Shown: positions 8,053 to 17,104 of the stretch, one piece after another
How positions within the stretch are numbered: the first letter of the stretch is position 1
How the letters are laid out: every line of letters starts with the position of its first letter
NCBI GenBank assembly: GCA_030758115.1
Contig: JANREX010000042.1
Span: 1 to 64,000, forward strand
DNA from: Paracoccaceae bacterium
Lineage (GTDB): Bacteria > Pseudomonadota > Alphaproteobacteria > Rhodobacterales > Rhodobacteraceae
Length of the DNA stretch: 64,000 nt
Direction of reading: 5' to 3'
Position numbers and translations under genes: made by a program
The notes under the pieces: generated by a model
Databases searched by the model: none
What the model saw: the letters and a program-made list of their open reading frames with translations, nothing else
Told to the model about the DNA's origin: nothing

Positions 8053-8693
8053 AGTTCTACGGCTATTTCCGCAGCTCATCCTCCTATCGCTGTCGTATCG
8101 CGTTCAATCTCAAGGGGTTGGATTACGACTTCGTGTCGGTCCACCTGAAGCAGGGCGCGCAGAAAAGCCCCGCTTTCGCGGCGCTCAACCCGCAGCGCCT
8201 GCTGCCCGCCCTGGTCACCGATGACGGGGCAGAGCTGATCCAGTCGCTCGCGATTCTCGAATGGCTGGACGAGACGCATCCAGAGCCCGCGATTCTGCCC
8301 GGCGATCCGCTGGAACGCGCCCGCGTGCGCGCCTTCGCCCAGGTCATCGCCTGCGAGATCCATCCGCTGCAGAATTTGCGTGTGCTGAAATATCTGGCTG
8401 ATGAATTCGGCGCCGATGCCGATGCGACCACGCGCTGGCTGACCCGCTGGCTGACCGAGGGGCTGGAGGCCTGCGAGGCGCTGCTTGCCAAGCGCGCAAT
8501 CGCAACGCCGTTCTGCTTTGGGGATGCGCCGGGTCTGGCCGATATATGCCTTGTACCACAGGTCTTTTCGGCGCAACGCTTCGGGGTGGATATCAGCCAC
8601 CTTGAAAGGATCATGGACATAAATGCGCGTTGCGAGGCGCTTGCGGCCTTTGCCCAGGCGCATCCCGCACGCCAGCCGGATTTCGAACCCTGA
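8049..8693 (+). CDS. zeta-class glutathione S-transferase (maleylacetoacetate/maleylpyruvate isomerase type)
   Basis: 214 residues, the family length. The N-terminal thioredoxin-like domain carries the zeta signature SSSSYRCRIAFNLKG (about residues 8-22) and the glutathione-contact segment ESLAILEWLDE-like (QSLAILEWLDETHP). An all-helical C-terminal domain follows. Zeta enzymes isomerise cis-trans ring-cleavage products (maleylacetoacetate, maleylpyruvate) using glutathione. It heads the TRAP/aromatic cluster, 85 bp before dctP, so it may serve catabolism of an aromatic acid taken up by that transporter. No homogentisate or gentisate dioxygenase is present here. Confidence 0.78.
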   Translation: MKFYGYFRSSSSYRCRIAFNLKGLDYDFVSVHLKQGAQKSPAFAALNPQRLLPALVTDDGAELIQSLAILEWLDETHPEPAILPGDPLERARVRAFAQVIACEIHPLQNLRVLKYLADEFGADADATTRWLTRWLTEGLEACEALLAKRAIATPFCFGDAPGLADICLVPQVFSAQRFGVDISHLERIMDINARCEALAAFAQAHPARQPDFEP

Positions 8694-8778
8694 TCCATCA
8701 GGGCGTCATCCGGTCATCGAAGACCCGCACCGGGGGCAACGCCGGACGGTATCACAACATCCTAGGGAGGATAACAGA

Positions 8779-9813
8779 ATGACTTTCATGAAAACCGCGC
8801 TTCGCAGTGTTGCCGCAGCCGCCATGCTCGCAGGCATGAGCGTGGCAGCCCATGCCCAGGAAGTGACGCTGAAGCTGCACCAGTTCCTGCCGGCACAGGC
8901 CAACGTGCCCAAGCTGGTCCTGGACGTCTGGGCCGACAAGGTCGAGGCGGACAGCAATGGCCGCATCAAGATCGAGCGCTTCCCCTCGATGCAGCTGGGT
9001 GGCACCCCGCCCGAACTGATCAACCAGGTCATTGATGGCGTGGCCGACATCGTCTGGACCGTCGCCGGATACACGCCCGGCCGCTTCCCCCAGGCCGAAG
9101 TGTTCGAACTGCCCTTCATCATGACCAATGCCGAGGCCACCAGCCGCGCCTATTGGGAATTCGCCGAAGCCAATATGTTCGAAACCGACTACAAGGATTT
9201 CAAGACGCTGGCCGTCTGGGTCCATGGTCCGGGCATCATCCATTCCAAGAACCCGATCACTTCGGTCGCGGATCTGAACGGTGTGAAACTCCGCGCGCCC
9301 ACGCGTACGACGACCAAGCTGTTCACCGAACTGGGCGCGACCCCGATCGGCATGCCGGTGCCTGCGATCCCGGAATCGCTGTCCAAGGGCGTGATCGACG
9401 CGACGGTCATTCCGTGGGAAGTGACGGCGGCGCTGAAAGTGGCCGAACTGGTCGGCAACCACACGACCTTCGGGGATGATGCGCTTTACACGACCTCCTT
9501 CATCTTCGCGATGAACAAGGACAAGTACAACAGCCTTCCCGATGATCTGAAAGCCGTGATCGACAACAACTCGGGCATGGAGTTCTCGGCCTTCGCGGGC
9601 AAGACCATGGCTGGCGCTGACGAGCCGTCGATGAAACTGGCGATGGATCGCGGCAACAACATCATCAACCTGACACCCGAGCAGGTCGCCGAATGGAAGG
9701 CCGCCGCCGCAGGCGTCGAGTCTGCCTGGATCGAAGACCTGAACAAGACGGGTCTTGATGGTCGGGCTGTCGTCGATCAGGCCCGTGCGCTGATTGCAAA
9801 GCACACGAAGTAA
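8779..9813 (+). CDS. dctP: TRAP transporter solute-binding protein DctP
   Basis: 344 residues with a Sec signal (MTFMKTALRSVAAAAMLAGM, cleavage after AHA, before QEVTLKLHQF). The mature sequence is a DctP/TAXI-type periplasmic receptor, with the conserved arginine region SVADLNGVKLRAPTRTTT that binds a ligand carboxylate. The ATG has AGGGAGGATAACAG upstream. It is followed by a hairpin, then DctQ and DctM. Nearby crotonase, CoA ligase and MarR genes suggest an aromatic or other organic acid as ligand. Confidence 0.88.
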   Translation: MTFMKTALRSVAAAAMLAGMSVAAHAQEVTLKLHQFLPAQANVPKLVLDVWADKVEADSNGRIKIERFPSMQLGGTPPELINQVIDGVADIVWTVAGYTPGRFPQAEVFELPFIMTNAEATSRAYWEFAEANMFETDYKDFKTLAVWVHGPGIIHSKNPITSVADLNGVKLRAPTRTTTKLFTELGATPIGMPVPAIPESLSKGVIDATVIPWEVTAALKVAELVGNHTTFGDDALYTTSFIFAMNKDKYNSLPDDLKAVIDNNSGMEFSAFAGKTMAGADEPSMKLAMDRGNNIINLTPEQVAEWKAAAAGVESAWIEDLNKTGLDGRAVVDQARALIAKHTK

Positions 9814-9825
9814 GTCGTGACAAAG

Positions 9826-9853
9826 AGTCCCGCGGCGCTATCGTCGCGGGACT
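9826..9853 (+). terminator. intercistronic hairpin between dctP and dctQ
   Basis: AGTCCCGCG (9826-9834) pairs perfectly with CGCGGGACT (9845-9853), loop of 10, followed by TTTCCT. The T-tract is short, so partial termination or 3'-end protection of the dctP message is likely. This fits the need for more binding protein than membrane subunits. Confidence 0.7.
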
Positions 9854-9892
9854 TTCCTATGGCTTCCACAGTTCGACAAGGCAGGAACACAC

Positions 9893-10474
9893 ATGCAGAG
9901 GTTCATGAACAATCTGGCGCGTTTCATGGCGATACTGGGCGGTATCGTTCTGACCGCGCTGATCATTCTGGTCTGTGTGTCGGTGCTGGGGCGCACGCTG
10001 AACGGCTTTCTGCATTCCGCGCCGGTCGTCGCGGTTCTGGGTGATTTCGCCAAGACACTGCTTGACGCGGGCGTCGGCCCGATCCTTGGCGATTTCGAAC
10101 TGGTCGAGGCTGGTGTCGCCTTTGCGATCTTCGCCTTCATCCCGCTCTGCCAGATCACCGGCGGCCATGCGACGGTGGACATCTTCACCTCTGCCCTGCC
10201 GCTCAAGGCGAACCGGCTGTTGCAGATGGTGATCGACATCGTCTTCGCGGGCGTGCTGATCCTGATCGCGATGCAACTCTACGAGGGCATGCTGTCCAAG
10301 ATGCAATACCGCGAAACCACGTTCCTGTTGCAATTCCCCGTCTGGTGGTCCTATGCGGCCAGCCTTGTCGCGGCGGTCGTGTCCGCCATCGTGGGCATCT
10401 ATGTCGCCGTCATCCGCATGGGCGAGTTTTTCGGCAACCGTACAATCCTGTCCATCGGGGGAGCAGACCATTGA
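9893..10474 (+). CDS. dctQ: TRAP transporter small permease DctQ
   Basis: 193-residue membrane protein with four predicted segments (about residues 10-32, 62-90 as a longer hydrophobic stretch, 108-128, 147-172). It carries the conserved ITGGHATVDIFTSALP region of the DctQ family. It lies between DctP and DctM; its stop TGA is overlapped by the TTG start of DctM. In the family it forms the membrane complex with DctM. Confidence 0.87.
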   Translation: MQRFMNNLARFMAILGGIVLTALIILVCVSVLGRTLNGFLHSAPVVAVLGDFAKTLLDAGVGPILGDFELVEAGVAFAIFAFIPLCQITGGHATVDIFTSALPLKANRLLQMVIDIVFAGVLILIAMQLYEGMLSKMQYRETTFLLQFPVWWSYAASLVAAVVSAIVGIYVAVIRMGEFFGNRTILSIGGADH

Positions 10475-11796
10475 CCAATCTTGAAATCGGGATGGCCTCC
10501 TTTCCTGTCCTGCTGACCCTGATCTTCCTGCGTGTGCCGATCGGGCTGGCGATGTTCCTTGTGGGTTTGTTCGGTCTCTATTTCACCACCGGCAGCTTCA
10601 ACATGGCGTTTTCGCGCCTCAAGTCCGAAACCTATTCGACCTTTTCCAGCTATTCGCTGTCGATCATCCCGATGTTCCTGCTGATGGGCCATTTCGCGAC
10701 CCTGGGCGGCATGTCGCAATCGCTGTTCAAGGCCGCCGAGGCCTGGCTTGGTCACCGCAAGGGTGGTGTCGCCATGTCCGCCGTCGGTGCCTGTGCCGGT
10801 TTCGGCGCGATCTGCGGATCGTCGCTGGCAACCGCCGCCACCATGAGCCAGGTCGCCCTGCCGGAACTGCGCCGCTACGGCTATGCAGGTGGGTTTTCGA
10901 CGGCAACGCTTGCGGCCGGGGGAACCCTGGGCATCCTGATCCCGCCCTCCGTGATCCTCGTGGTCTATGCCATCCTGACCGAACAGAACATCGCCAAGCT
11001 GTTCCTGTCCGCCTTCGTGCCGGGCATTCTGGCGGCCATAGGCTACATGATCACCATTGCCGTTTATGCGCGCATCCACCCTGACAGGGCCGGAACCGCC
11101 CGCGAGCCGATGCCCTATCCCGAACGGCTGCGCGCGCTGCGCGATGTCTGGCCGGTGCTGACGGTCTTCCTGGTGGTTGTCGGCGGGATCTATCTGGGTG
11201 TCTTCACCCCCACGGAAGGTGCCGCCGTCGGCGCCTTGGGCACCGGCCTGATCGCGATTGCGAACGGCGGCCTGACCCGGCACAGCTTTGTGGAAAGCTT
11301 CATGGCGACGGCACGTTCCACCGCGATGATCTTCTTCATCGTTCTGGGCGCCGCCTTCTATAACGGCTTTCTGGCGCTGACCCAATTGCCGCAATCGCTG
11401 TCCACCTATGTGGCCGATCTTGGCCTGAGCCCATGGATGGTGCTGACCGTGATCCTGCTGCTTTACCTCATCTTCGGCGCGGTGATGGACAGCCTGTCGA
11501 TGATCCTGCTGACGATCCCGATCTTTTTCCCGATCATCAGCGTCCTCGATTTCGGCATGACCCCCGAGGAAGTGGCGATCTGGTTCGGGATCCTTGTGCT
11601 GATCGTTGTCGAAGTGGGGCTGATTACCCCGCCTGTGGGCATGAACCTCTTCGTCATCAACTCGATGGACCGGTTGACCCCGATGATCGAGACTTACAAG
11701 GCGGTGATGTATTTCGTGGCCTCCGATATCATTCGCGTGATCATTCTCGTGCTTTTCCCGGGCATCACCCTGTTTGCCCTGCGCCTTCTTTACTGA
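10471..11796 (+). CDS. dctM: TRAP transporter large permease DctM
   Basis: 441-residue integral membrane protein with about 12 segments, the sodium-coupled transport subunit. Family motifs include GACAGFGAICGSSLATAATM and GTLGILIPPSVILVVYA. I chose the TTG at 10471 because it overlaps the DctQ stop as TTGA and has GGGGGAG 8 nt upstream; an ATG at 10492 is the alternative. A 10-bp hairpin follows the stop. Confidence 0.88.
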   Translation: MTNLEIGMASFPVLLTLIFLRVPIGLAMFLVGLFGLYFTTGSFNMAFSRLKSETYSTFSSYSLSIIPMFLLMGHFATLGGMSQSLFKAAEAWLGHRKGGVAMSAVGACAGFGAICGSSLATAATMSQVALPELRRYGYAGGFSTATLAAGGTLGILIPPSVILVVYAILTEQNIAKLFLSAFVPGILAAIGYMITIAVYARIHPDRAGTAREPMPYPERLRALRDVWPVLTVFLVVVGGIYLGVFTPTEGAAVGALGTGLIAIANGGLTRHSFVESFMATARSTAMIFFIVLGAAFYNGFLALTQLPQSLSTYVADLGLSPWMVLTVILLLYLIFGAVMDSLSMILLTIPIFFPIISVLDFGMTPEEVAIWFGILVLIVVEVGLITPPVGMNLFVINSMDRLTPMIETYKAVMYFVASDIIRVIILVLFPGITLFALRLLY

Positions 11797-11805
11797 CCAA
11801 CACAC

Positions 11806-11838
11806 ATCCGGCGCCTCCTGCTGATGGTGGCGCCGGAT
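11806..11838 (+). terminator. hairpin after the TRAP operon
   Basis: ATCCGGCGCC (11806-11815) pairs perfectly with GGCGCCGGAT (11829-11838), loop of 13. There is no T-run, so it may be Rho-dependent or only stabilise the 3' end. It separates the TRAP genes from the crotonase gene, about 58 bp further on. Confidence 0.6.
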
Positions 11839-11896
11839 GATATCCCGGAACGTTCGCGTCCAGATAGTTATGACACATAGCCAAAAAGGCCAGCCA

Positions 11897-12673
11897 ATGA
11901 CCAGAAAGCCGATGCAGACCCTGAAACTCGAGATCGACGGACCGGTCGCCACCCTGACGATGAACCGGCCCGACAAGCGCAATGCCATGAACGATCAGTT
12001 GCTGGCCGAGCTGGATGCCTTCTTCTCGCGGCCGCCGGAAGCAGTGAAGGTGGTGATCCTGACCGGGACAGAAGGCCATTTCTGCTCGGGCCTCGATCTG
12101 AGCGAACATGTCGCGCGCGATGCCGAAGGCACATTGCGCCATTCGCGATCCTGGCATGCGGTGATGGACAAGATCCAGTATTCCGGCCTGCCGGTCGTGT
12201 CTGCCATGTTCGGCGCGGTGATCGGGGGCGGTCTTGAACTGGCAACCGCAACCCATGTGCGCATCGCCGAACCTTCGGTGATCTTCCAGCTGCCCGAAGG
12301 ACGGCGCGGGATCTATGTGGGCGGTGGCGCTTCTGTCCGGGTCGGCCGCATCCTCGGGGCGGATCGCATGACCGAGATGATGCTGACCGGCCGGAAATAC
12401 GACGCCGAGGAAGGCCTGCGCCTTGGCCTGTGCCATTACAGTGTCGGACCCGGCGAGGCGATGGATCTGGCGCGGGAGCTTGCCGAGAAGATCGCGCGCA
12501 ACGCGGGTCTGTCCAACTACGTGATGATCCATGCACTGGCCCGGATCGAGGACATGTCCAAGGCCGACGGGCTGTTCACCGAAAGCCTGTGCGCCGCTCT
12601 GACCCAGACCAGCCCTGATGCGCAAGAAGGCCTCAAGGCTTTCCTTGACAAGCGCAGCCCGCAATTCCGGTGA
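11897..12673 (+). CDS. enoyl-CoA hydratase/isomerase family (crotonase), hydroxycinnamoyl-CoA candidate
   Basis: 258-residue crotonase. The oxyanion-hole segments HFCSGLDLSE (residues 61-70) and AVIGGGLELA are present, with acidic residues Glu114 and Glu134 at the two catalytic positions. Followed by a MarR repressor and a feruloyl-CoA-synthase-like ligase, it may hydrate feruloyl- or coumaroyl-CoA, with or without retro-aldol cleavage. No vanillin dehydrogenase is adjacent, which makes the lyase reaction less certain. The ATG at 11897 has AAGG 8 nt upstream; ATGs at 11837, 11870 and 11912 are possible. Confidence 0.75.
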   Translation: MTRKPMQTLKLEIDGPVATLTMNRPDKRNAMNDQLLAELDAFFSRPPEAVKVVILTGTEGHFCSGLDLSEHVARDAEGTLRHSRSWHAVMDKIQYSGLPVVSAMFGAVIGGGLELATATHVRIAEPSVIFQLPEGRRGIYVGGGASVRVGRILGADRMTEMMLTGRKYDAEEGLRLGLCHYSVGPGEAMDLARELAEKIARNAGLSNYVMIHALARIEDMSKADGLFTESLCAALTQTSPDAQEGLKAFLDKRSPQFR

Positions 12674-12677
12674 CGCC

Positions 12678-13181
12678 ATGAGCAGCAAGCAGAACACTGC
12701 GCCGGATACGAAACCTGCCGTCACCACGACGGCGCCATTCGGGCTTGACCGTGCCCTGCGCGACCTTGTCGGCTACACGATGAAACGCGCCACCAACATC
12801 ATCATGGCCGATGCCGCACGCGTGCTTGAACCGCTCGGCCTGCGGATCACCACCTTTTCCGCCCTTTCGGTCATCTGCGACACGCCGGATGTCACGCAAT
12901 CGCAACTGGCGGCCAGCCTGAACATGGAACGGTCGAACACGGTGCTGATCATCGATGCACTGGAAGAGGCCGGGCTGATCGGCCGCCACCGCGTTCTGAC
13001 CGACCGACGGTCTTTCGCGTTGCGCGCGACCCTTGCCGGAACCCGCCGCCGCCGCGCGGCTGTTGCCGCGCTTCAGGCGCATGAGAATGTGATGCTGGCC
13101 GATCTCAGCGCCGAAGAGCGGGCAACCCTTGTTGGCCTGCTGCGCCGTATCGACCGGAACGGACAGGGGGCACAGGAATGA
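12678..13181 (+). CDS. MarR-family transcriptional regulator
   Basis: 167-residue winged-helix regulator. The recognition region TQSQLAASLNMERSNTVLIIDALEEAGL and the wing RVLTDRRSFALRATLAG are typical. It sits 4 bp after the crotonase gene and overlaps the ligase (ATGA), so it is part of the operon it probably controls. MarR proteins of this kind (CouR, HcaR, FerR) repress hydroxycinnamate genes and respond to the CoA thioester. That ligand is inferred from context. Confidence 0.82.
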   Translation: MSSKQNTAPDTKPAVTTTAPFGLDRALRDLVGYTMKRATNIIMADAARVLEPLGLRITTFSALSVICDTPDVTQSQLAASLNMERSNTVLIIDALEEAGLIGRHRVLTDRRSFALRATLAGTRRRRAAVAALQAHENVMLADLSAEERATLVGLLRRIDRNGQGAQE

Positions 13182-14938
13182 CAGGCTATCTTCCGCAACA
13201 GGTCGCGTCGGAAACGCGCGCAGATGGCAGGATCCTGCTGCGTTCCGCCCATGCGCTGGGCCCTGTGGCCAATACCACGGGGGATTGGTTGCACCGCTGG
13301 GCAGAGCAAACGCCTGACGCGGTTTTCCTTGCGGAGCGTTCGGGTGCGGGCTGGCGCGAACTGGATTACCGGTCCGCGCTGCAGATGGTGCAGGCACTGG
13401 GGGGCTGGCTGATCGGGCAGGGGTTTGCACGAACCGGTCCGGTTCTGATGCTGTCGGGCAATTCCGTCGATCACGGCCTGCTGGCGCTGGCCGCGCAATA
13501 TGTCGGCATGGCCAACGTGCCCGTGGCCGAACAATATGCCCTGATCCCCGGCGCCCATGACCGGCTGTCCCATATCGTCCAGGCCGTGCGCCCCTCGCTG
13601 ATCCATGTCGATGATCCAGCCACCTGCGCCGCAGCGCTGGATCTTCCGGCCCTGGCCGGCATTCCCGTCATCACAAGCCGCCCCGACCCGTCGCGCCCGA
13701 CCCTGACGATGGGGCAGGCCCTGCAGGGCGATGCGGCGGTGGATGTGGCTGCCGCCCATGCCGCCGTCACACCTGACACATTGGGCAAGATCCTCTTCAC
13801 CTCGGGCTCGACCTCCCTGCCCAAGGGCGTGCTGACCACACATCGCATGATGTGCGTGAACCAGACCCAGATCGCCGATGTCCTGCCCCTGCTGCGCGCG
13901 CGCGCGCCGCGCATCCTTGACTGGCTGCCGTGGAACCATGTCTTTGGTGGGTCGCATAACTTCAACATGATGCTGGCCAATGGCGGCGCGCTCTATATCG
14001 ACGATGGCAAGCCGACGGATGCCCTGTTTCCCCGCACGCTGGAAAACATGCAGATGCAGACCGGTACGCTGGCCTTCAACGTGCCCATCGGCTTTTCCCG
14101 CCAGCTGGCCGCGCTCAAGGCGGATAGCGATCTGCGCCGCCGCTTCTTCACCGGACTCGATCTGACATTCTATGCCGGTGCATCCCTGCCGCAGGAGGTC
14201 TGGACCGGCTTTGCCGACATGGCGCGCGAGGTCACGGGCGATGTGCCGCTGATGATCTCGAGCTGGGGCATGACCGAAACCGCCCCGGCAGTGTTGCTGA
14301 CGCATGAGCGGATCAACCGGTCCGGGATCGTCGGCGTCCCCTTGCCGGGCACCGAGGTCTGCCTGATCCCCGAGGATGAGGGACGGTTCGAGATGCGGGT
14401 CAAGGGACCCAATGTGCTGAAAGGCTATCTCGACGATCCTGAAAAGACGGCCCAGGCCTTTGACGACCAGGGCTTCCTGATTACGGGGGATGCGGTGCGT
14501 TTTGTCGACCCGGCGCAACCCGACAGGGGCTTGTCGTTCGACGGGCGCATCTCGGATGATTTCAAGCTGACGTCGGGCACCTGGGTCAGGGTTGCCAGCC
14601 TGCGGGGACAGATCCTCGCGGCGCTGGACGGGCTTGCCGCCGACGCGGTGATCACCGGCCATGACCGCGACACGCTGGGCGTGCTGATCTTCCCGGTGGG
14701 ACGCCCCGCGCCAGAGCTTGTGGGCCAGATCGCCGAACGTCTTGCACCGCTGTGCAAGGCGGCCACCGGTTCGGCCACGCGCGTCAGCCGCGCCATGGTG
14801 ATGACCGAACCCGCCAGCCTTGCCGAGGGCGAGATGACAGCCAAGGGCAACCTCAACACAAGGCGGGTTCTGACCCGCAGGGCTGCGCTTGTCGAAAGGC
14901 TTTACGCGCCCGAGGATCCCGAGGTGATCCGGCTATGA
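13178..14938 (+). CDS. feruloyl-CoA synthase-like acyl-CoA ligase
   Basis: 586-residue ANL-superfamily ligase, close to the length of feruloyl-CoA synthases. The P-loop is LFTSGSTSLPKGVL, the adenine site is SSWGMTETAPA and the hinge region is FDGRISDDFKLTSGTWV. It would activate a hydroxycinnamate or other aromatic acid with ATP and CoA. It overlaps MarR by 4 bp and is 86 bp upstream of the amidohydrolase. Among ligase families it looks closest to feruloyl-CoA synthases; the precise acid is unproven. Confidence 0.8.
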   Translation: MTGYLPQQVASETRADGRILLRSAHALGPVANTTGDWLHRWAEQTPDAVFLAERSGAGWRELDYRSALQMVQALGGWLIGQGFARTGPVLMLSGNSVDHGLLALAAQYVGMANVPVAEQYALIPGAHDRLSHIVQAVRPSLIHVDDPATCAAALDLPALAGIPVITSRPDPSRPTLTMGQALQGDAAVDVAAAHAAVTPDTLGKILFTSGSTSLPKGVLTTHRMMCVNQTQIADVLPLLRARAPRILDWLPWNHVFGGSHNFNMMLANGGALYIDDGKPTDALFPRTLENMQMQTGTLAFNVPIGFSRQLAALKADSDLRRRFFTGLDLTFYAGASLPQEVWTGFADMAREVTGDVPLMISSWGMTETAPAVLLTHERINRSGIVGVPLPGTEVCLIPEDEGRFEMRVKGPNVLKGYLDDPEKTAQAFDDQGFLITGDAVRFVDPAQPDRGLSFDGRISDDFKLTSGTWVRVASLRGQILAALDGLAADAVITGHDRDTLGVLIFPVGRPAPELVGQIAERLAPLCKAATGSATRVSRAMVMTEPASLAEGEMTAKGNLNTRRVLTRRAALVERLYAPEDPEVIRL

Positions 14939-15024
14939 TCCATCCCAGCTTCCCGACCCACGACAACCCTATTTGCCGGGGCGCCACCTCAGCGCCCTGT
15001 CCGAGCCCGCGAAAGGACTGACCC

Positions 15025-15897
15025 ATGATCGACCTAGACAAGATCCGTGCCATCGATATCCACACCCATGCCGAGGAACCTTGCGGATGCCATTCCGATG
15101 ACGGCTATGACGACCTGCAATCCACGATGGCCAAGTATTTCGGCGCGCCCTGGTCGCATCCGCCGACGGTCACCGAAACCGCGGCGCATTACCGCGCGCA
15201 GAACATCGCGGCCGTGATCTTTCCGGTCGATGCCGAACGCGAGACCGGCTATCGCCGCTACAAGAACGAAGAAGTGGCCGAACTGGCTGCCGAAAATTCC
15301 GATGTGCTGATCCCGTTCGCCTCGATCGATCCGCACAAGGGCAAGATGGGCGTGCGCGAAGCGCGCCGCCTGGTCGAGCACTACGGGATCCGGGGGTTCA
15401 AGTTCCACCCGACCTTCCAGGGCTTCTATCCCAACGAACGTTTCGCCTATCCGCTCTACGAGGCGATCCAGGAGGCGGGTGCCATCGCCCTGTTTCACAC
15501 CGGTCAGACCGGCGTGGGATCGGGTATGCCCGGCGGCAACGGGATGCGGCTGAAATATTCCAATCCGATGTACCTGGACGATGTGGCCGTGGATTTCCCC
15601 GACATGAAGATCATCATGGCGCACCCATCCTTCCCCTGGCAGGAAGAGGCGCTGGCCGTCGCCCAGCACAAGCCCAATGTCTATATCGACCTGTCGGGCT
15701 GGTCGCCCAAGTATTTCCCGCCGATCCTTGTGCGCTATGCCAACTCGATCCTTCGGAAAAAGGTCCTGTTCGGCTCGGACTGGCCCATGATCAGCCCCGA
15801 GCGTTGGCTGGCGGATTTCGAGAAGATCGACATCAAGGACGAGTTGCGCCCGGACATCCTCAAGAACAATGCGGCGCGCCTGCTGGGCATGATCTAG
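15025..15897 (+). CDS. amidohydrolase family protein, possible hydroxyphenyl-beta-ketoacyl-CoA hydrolase
   Basis: 290-residue COG2159-type TIM-barrel hydrolase. Metal ligands are visible in IDIHTHAEEP (near the N-terminus), RGFKFHPTFQGFYP, IMAHPSFPW and LFGSDWPM. The start has AAGGACTGACCC upstream. In Agrobacterium a related protein in the ferulate cluster cleaves 4-hydroxyphenyl-beta-ketoacyl-CoA. The same gene company (MarR, CoA ligase, hydratase) argues for that role here. Decarboxylases of the ACMSD group share the fold and are the main alternative. Confidence 0.7.
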   Translation: MIDLDKIRAIDIHTHAEEPCGCHSDDGYDDLQSTMAKYFGAPWSHPPTVTETAAHYRAQNIAAVIFPVDAERETGYRRYKNEEVAELAAENSDVLIPFASIDPHKGKMGVREARRLVEHYGIRGFKFHPTFQGFYPNERFAYPLYEAIQEAGAIALFHTGQTGVGSGMPGGNGMRLKYSNPMYLDDVAVDFPDMKIIMAHPSFPWQEEALAVAQHKPNVYIDLSGWSPKYFPPILVRYANSILRKKVLFGSDWPMISPERWLADFEKIDIKDELRPDILKNNAARLLGMI

Positions 15898-15993
15898 GGC
15901 AAAGGGACGCGGGGCATCGGTGCAGGGCGTGACAATCCCGCGCCTTGCTGATGAAATGCGCGCAAGATCCGCCGCAGATGAAAGACAAGACTC

Positions 15994-16986
15994 ATGCCGC
16001 CGTCATCCAGCCCCGACGCCGTCCAGCCCCCTGCCAGCCATAGCCAGCTGGAACATTACCCTGTCACTTTCTTTGCCATCGTGATGGGGCTCTCGGGGCT
16101 GTCCATGGCGCTGCATGCCTTCGAAACCGCCCATGGGCTTGGATCACAGGCCTCGGGCGCGGCCTATTGGCTCACCATCGCGGCATTCCTGGCCATTGCG
16201 GCCGTCTACATGCTGAAGGCATGGCGCTATCCGGCGGCCGTCCGTGCGGAATGGAACCATCCCGTCCGGCTGGCCTTCTTTCCGGCCATCTCGATCTCGT
16301 TGCTGCTTCTGGCGACGCTGACATTGCCGCGCGCGCCCCAGCTGGCTGAACCGCTCTGGCTGATCGGCATGGGGCTGCAAGGGGTGCTGACCATCGCCGT
16401 CATTTCCGGCTGGATCGGCCACCGGGCCTTCCAGACACCACATCTGTCACCGGCATGGTTCATCCCCGCCGTGGGCAACGTGATCGTCCCGATCGCCGGC
16501 GTGCAGATGGGCTATCTCGAGATCAGCTGGTATTTCCTGTCCGTGGGCCTGATCTTCTGGGTCGTTCTGCTGACCCTCGTGATGAACCGGCTGATCTTTC
16601 ACGATCCGATGCCCGGCAGGCTCCAGCCCACGCTGGTCATTCTGATCGCACCCCCCGCCGTGGGCTTCCTTGCATGGATGCGCCTGACCGGGGATATCGA
16701 CGCTTTCGCGCGCATCCTGATGAATGGGGCCTACCTCTTCACGCTGCTGGTGGCCGTGCAGCTGCCGCGTATCGTCAGGCTGCCCTTCGCGCTGTCCTTC
16801 TGGGCGCTGTCCTTTCCCTTTGCCGCGGTCACGGCCGCCAGCTTTCACTATGCGGACGCGACGGGATCAGCGGTGCATGCCCTGTTCGGAACCGGATTGA
16901 TGGGCGTGTTGACCATCATCATCGCCGCCCTGCTGATCAGAACCTGGCGCGCCATGCGCGCGGGCGAGATCTGCCAACCCGAATAG
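15994..16986 (+). CDS. SLAC1/TehA-family membrane transporter
   Basis: 330-residue inner-membrane protein with about ten hydrophobic segments in the arrangement of the SLAC1/TehA (tellurite-resistance/dicarboxylate transporter) family. The N-terminal HYPVTFFAIVMGLSGLSMAL is typical of that family. These proteins are anion channels; tellurite resistance and exporter labels in annotations are historical. It lies 96 bp after the amidohydrolase on the same strand and converges with the next gene. The substrate is unknown. Confidence 0.8.
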   Translation: MPPSSSPDAVQPPASHSQLEHYPVTFFAIVMGLSGLSMALHAFETAHGLGSQASGAAYWLTIAAFLAIAAVYMLKAWRYPAAVRAEWNHPVRLAFFPAISISLLLLATLTLPRAPQLAEPLWLIGMGLQGVLTIAVISGWIGHRAFQTPHLSPAWFIPAVGNVIVPIAGVQMGYLEISWYFLSVGLIFWVVLLTLVMNRLIFHDPMPGRLQPTLVILIAPPAVGFLAWMRLTGDIDAFARILMNGAYLFTLLVAVQLPRIVRLPFALSFWALSFPFAAVTAASFHYADATGSAVHALFGTGLMGVLTIIIAALLIRTWRAMRAGEICQPE

Positions 16987-17036
16987 GCCCGCCCGGAACG
17001 GACGGGGGGCGCCCCCGCAAGGCCGCCCCCCCCCCC

Positions 17037-17059
17037 GTTTCTTCTTGCCGCAAATATCC
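17037..17059 (-). repeat. intergenic repeat GGATATTT..AAGAAGAAA, copy 2
   Basis: On the minus strand this is GGATATTTGCGGCAAGAAGAAAC, matching the repeat at 2212 in all but a few central bases. It lies between two convergent genes (stops at 16986 and 17105), with a run of about eleven C to its left. The site suits a bidirectional transcript-end element. Confidence 0.75.
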
Positions 17060-17104
17060 CCGCCGGAGGCTCCCGCCCTGTCCACCGGGACAGGCGCCGG
17101 GGTT

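Noticed and set aside
10399-11988. 529-codon minus-strand open frame opposite dctM
   Set aside because: Its translation is rich in His, Asp, Arg and Gln with low complexity, typical of the antisense of a membrane protein in GC-rich DNA. DctM on the plus strand has clear family motifs.
15994-16986. Tellurite-resistance determinant
   Set aside because: SLAC1/TehA homology alone does not support a tellurite function; no other tellurite gene is near.
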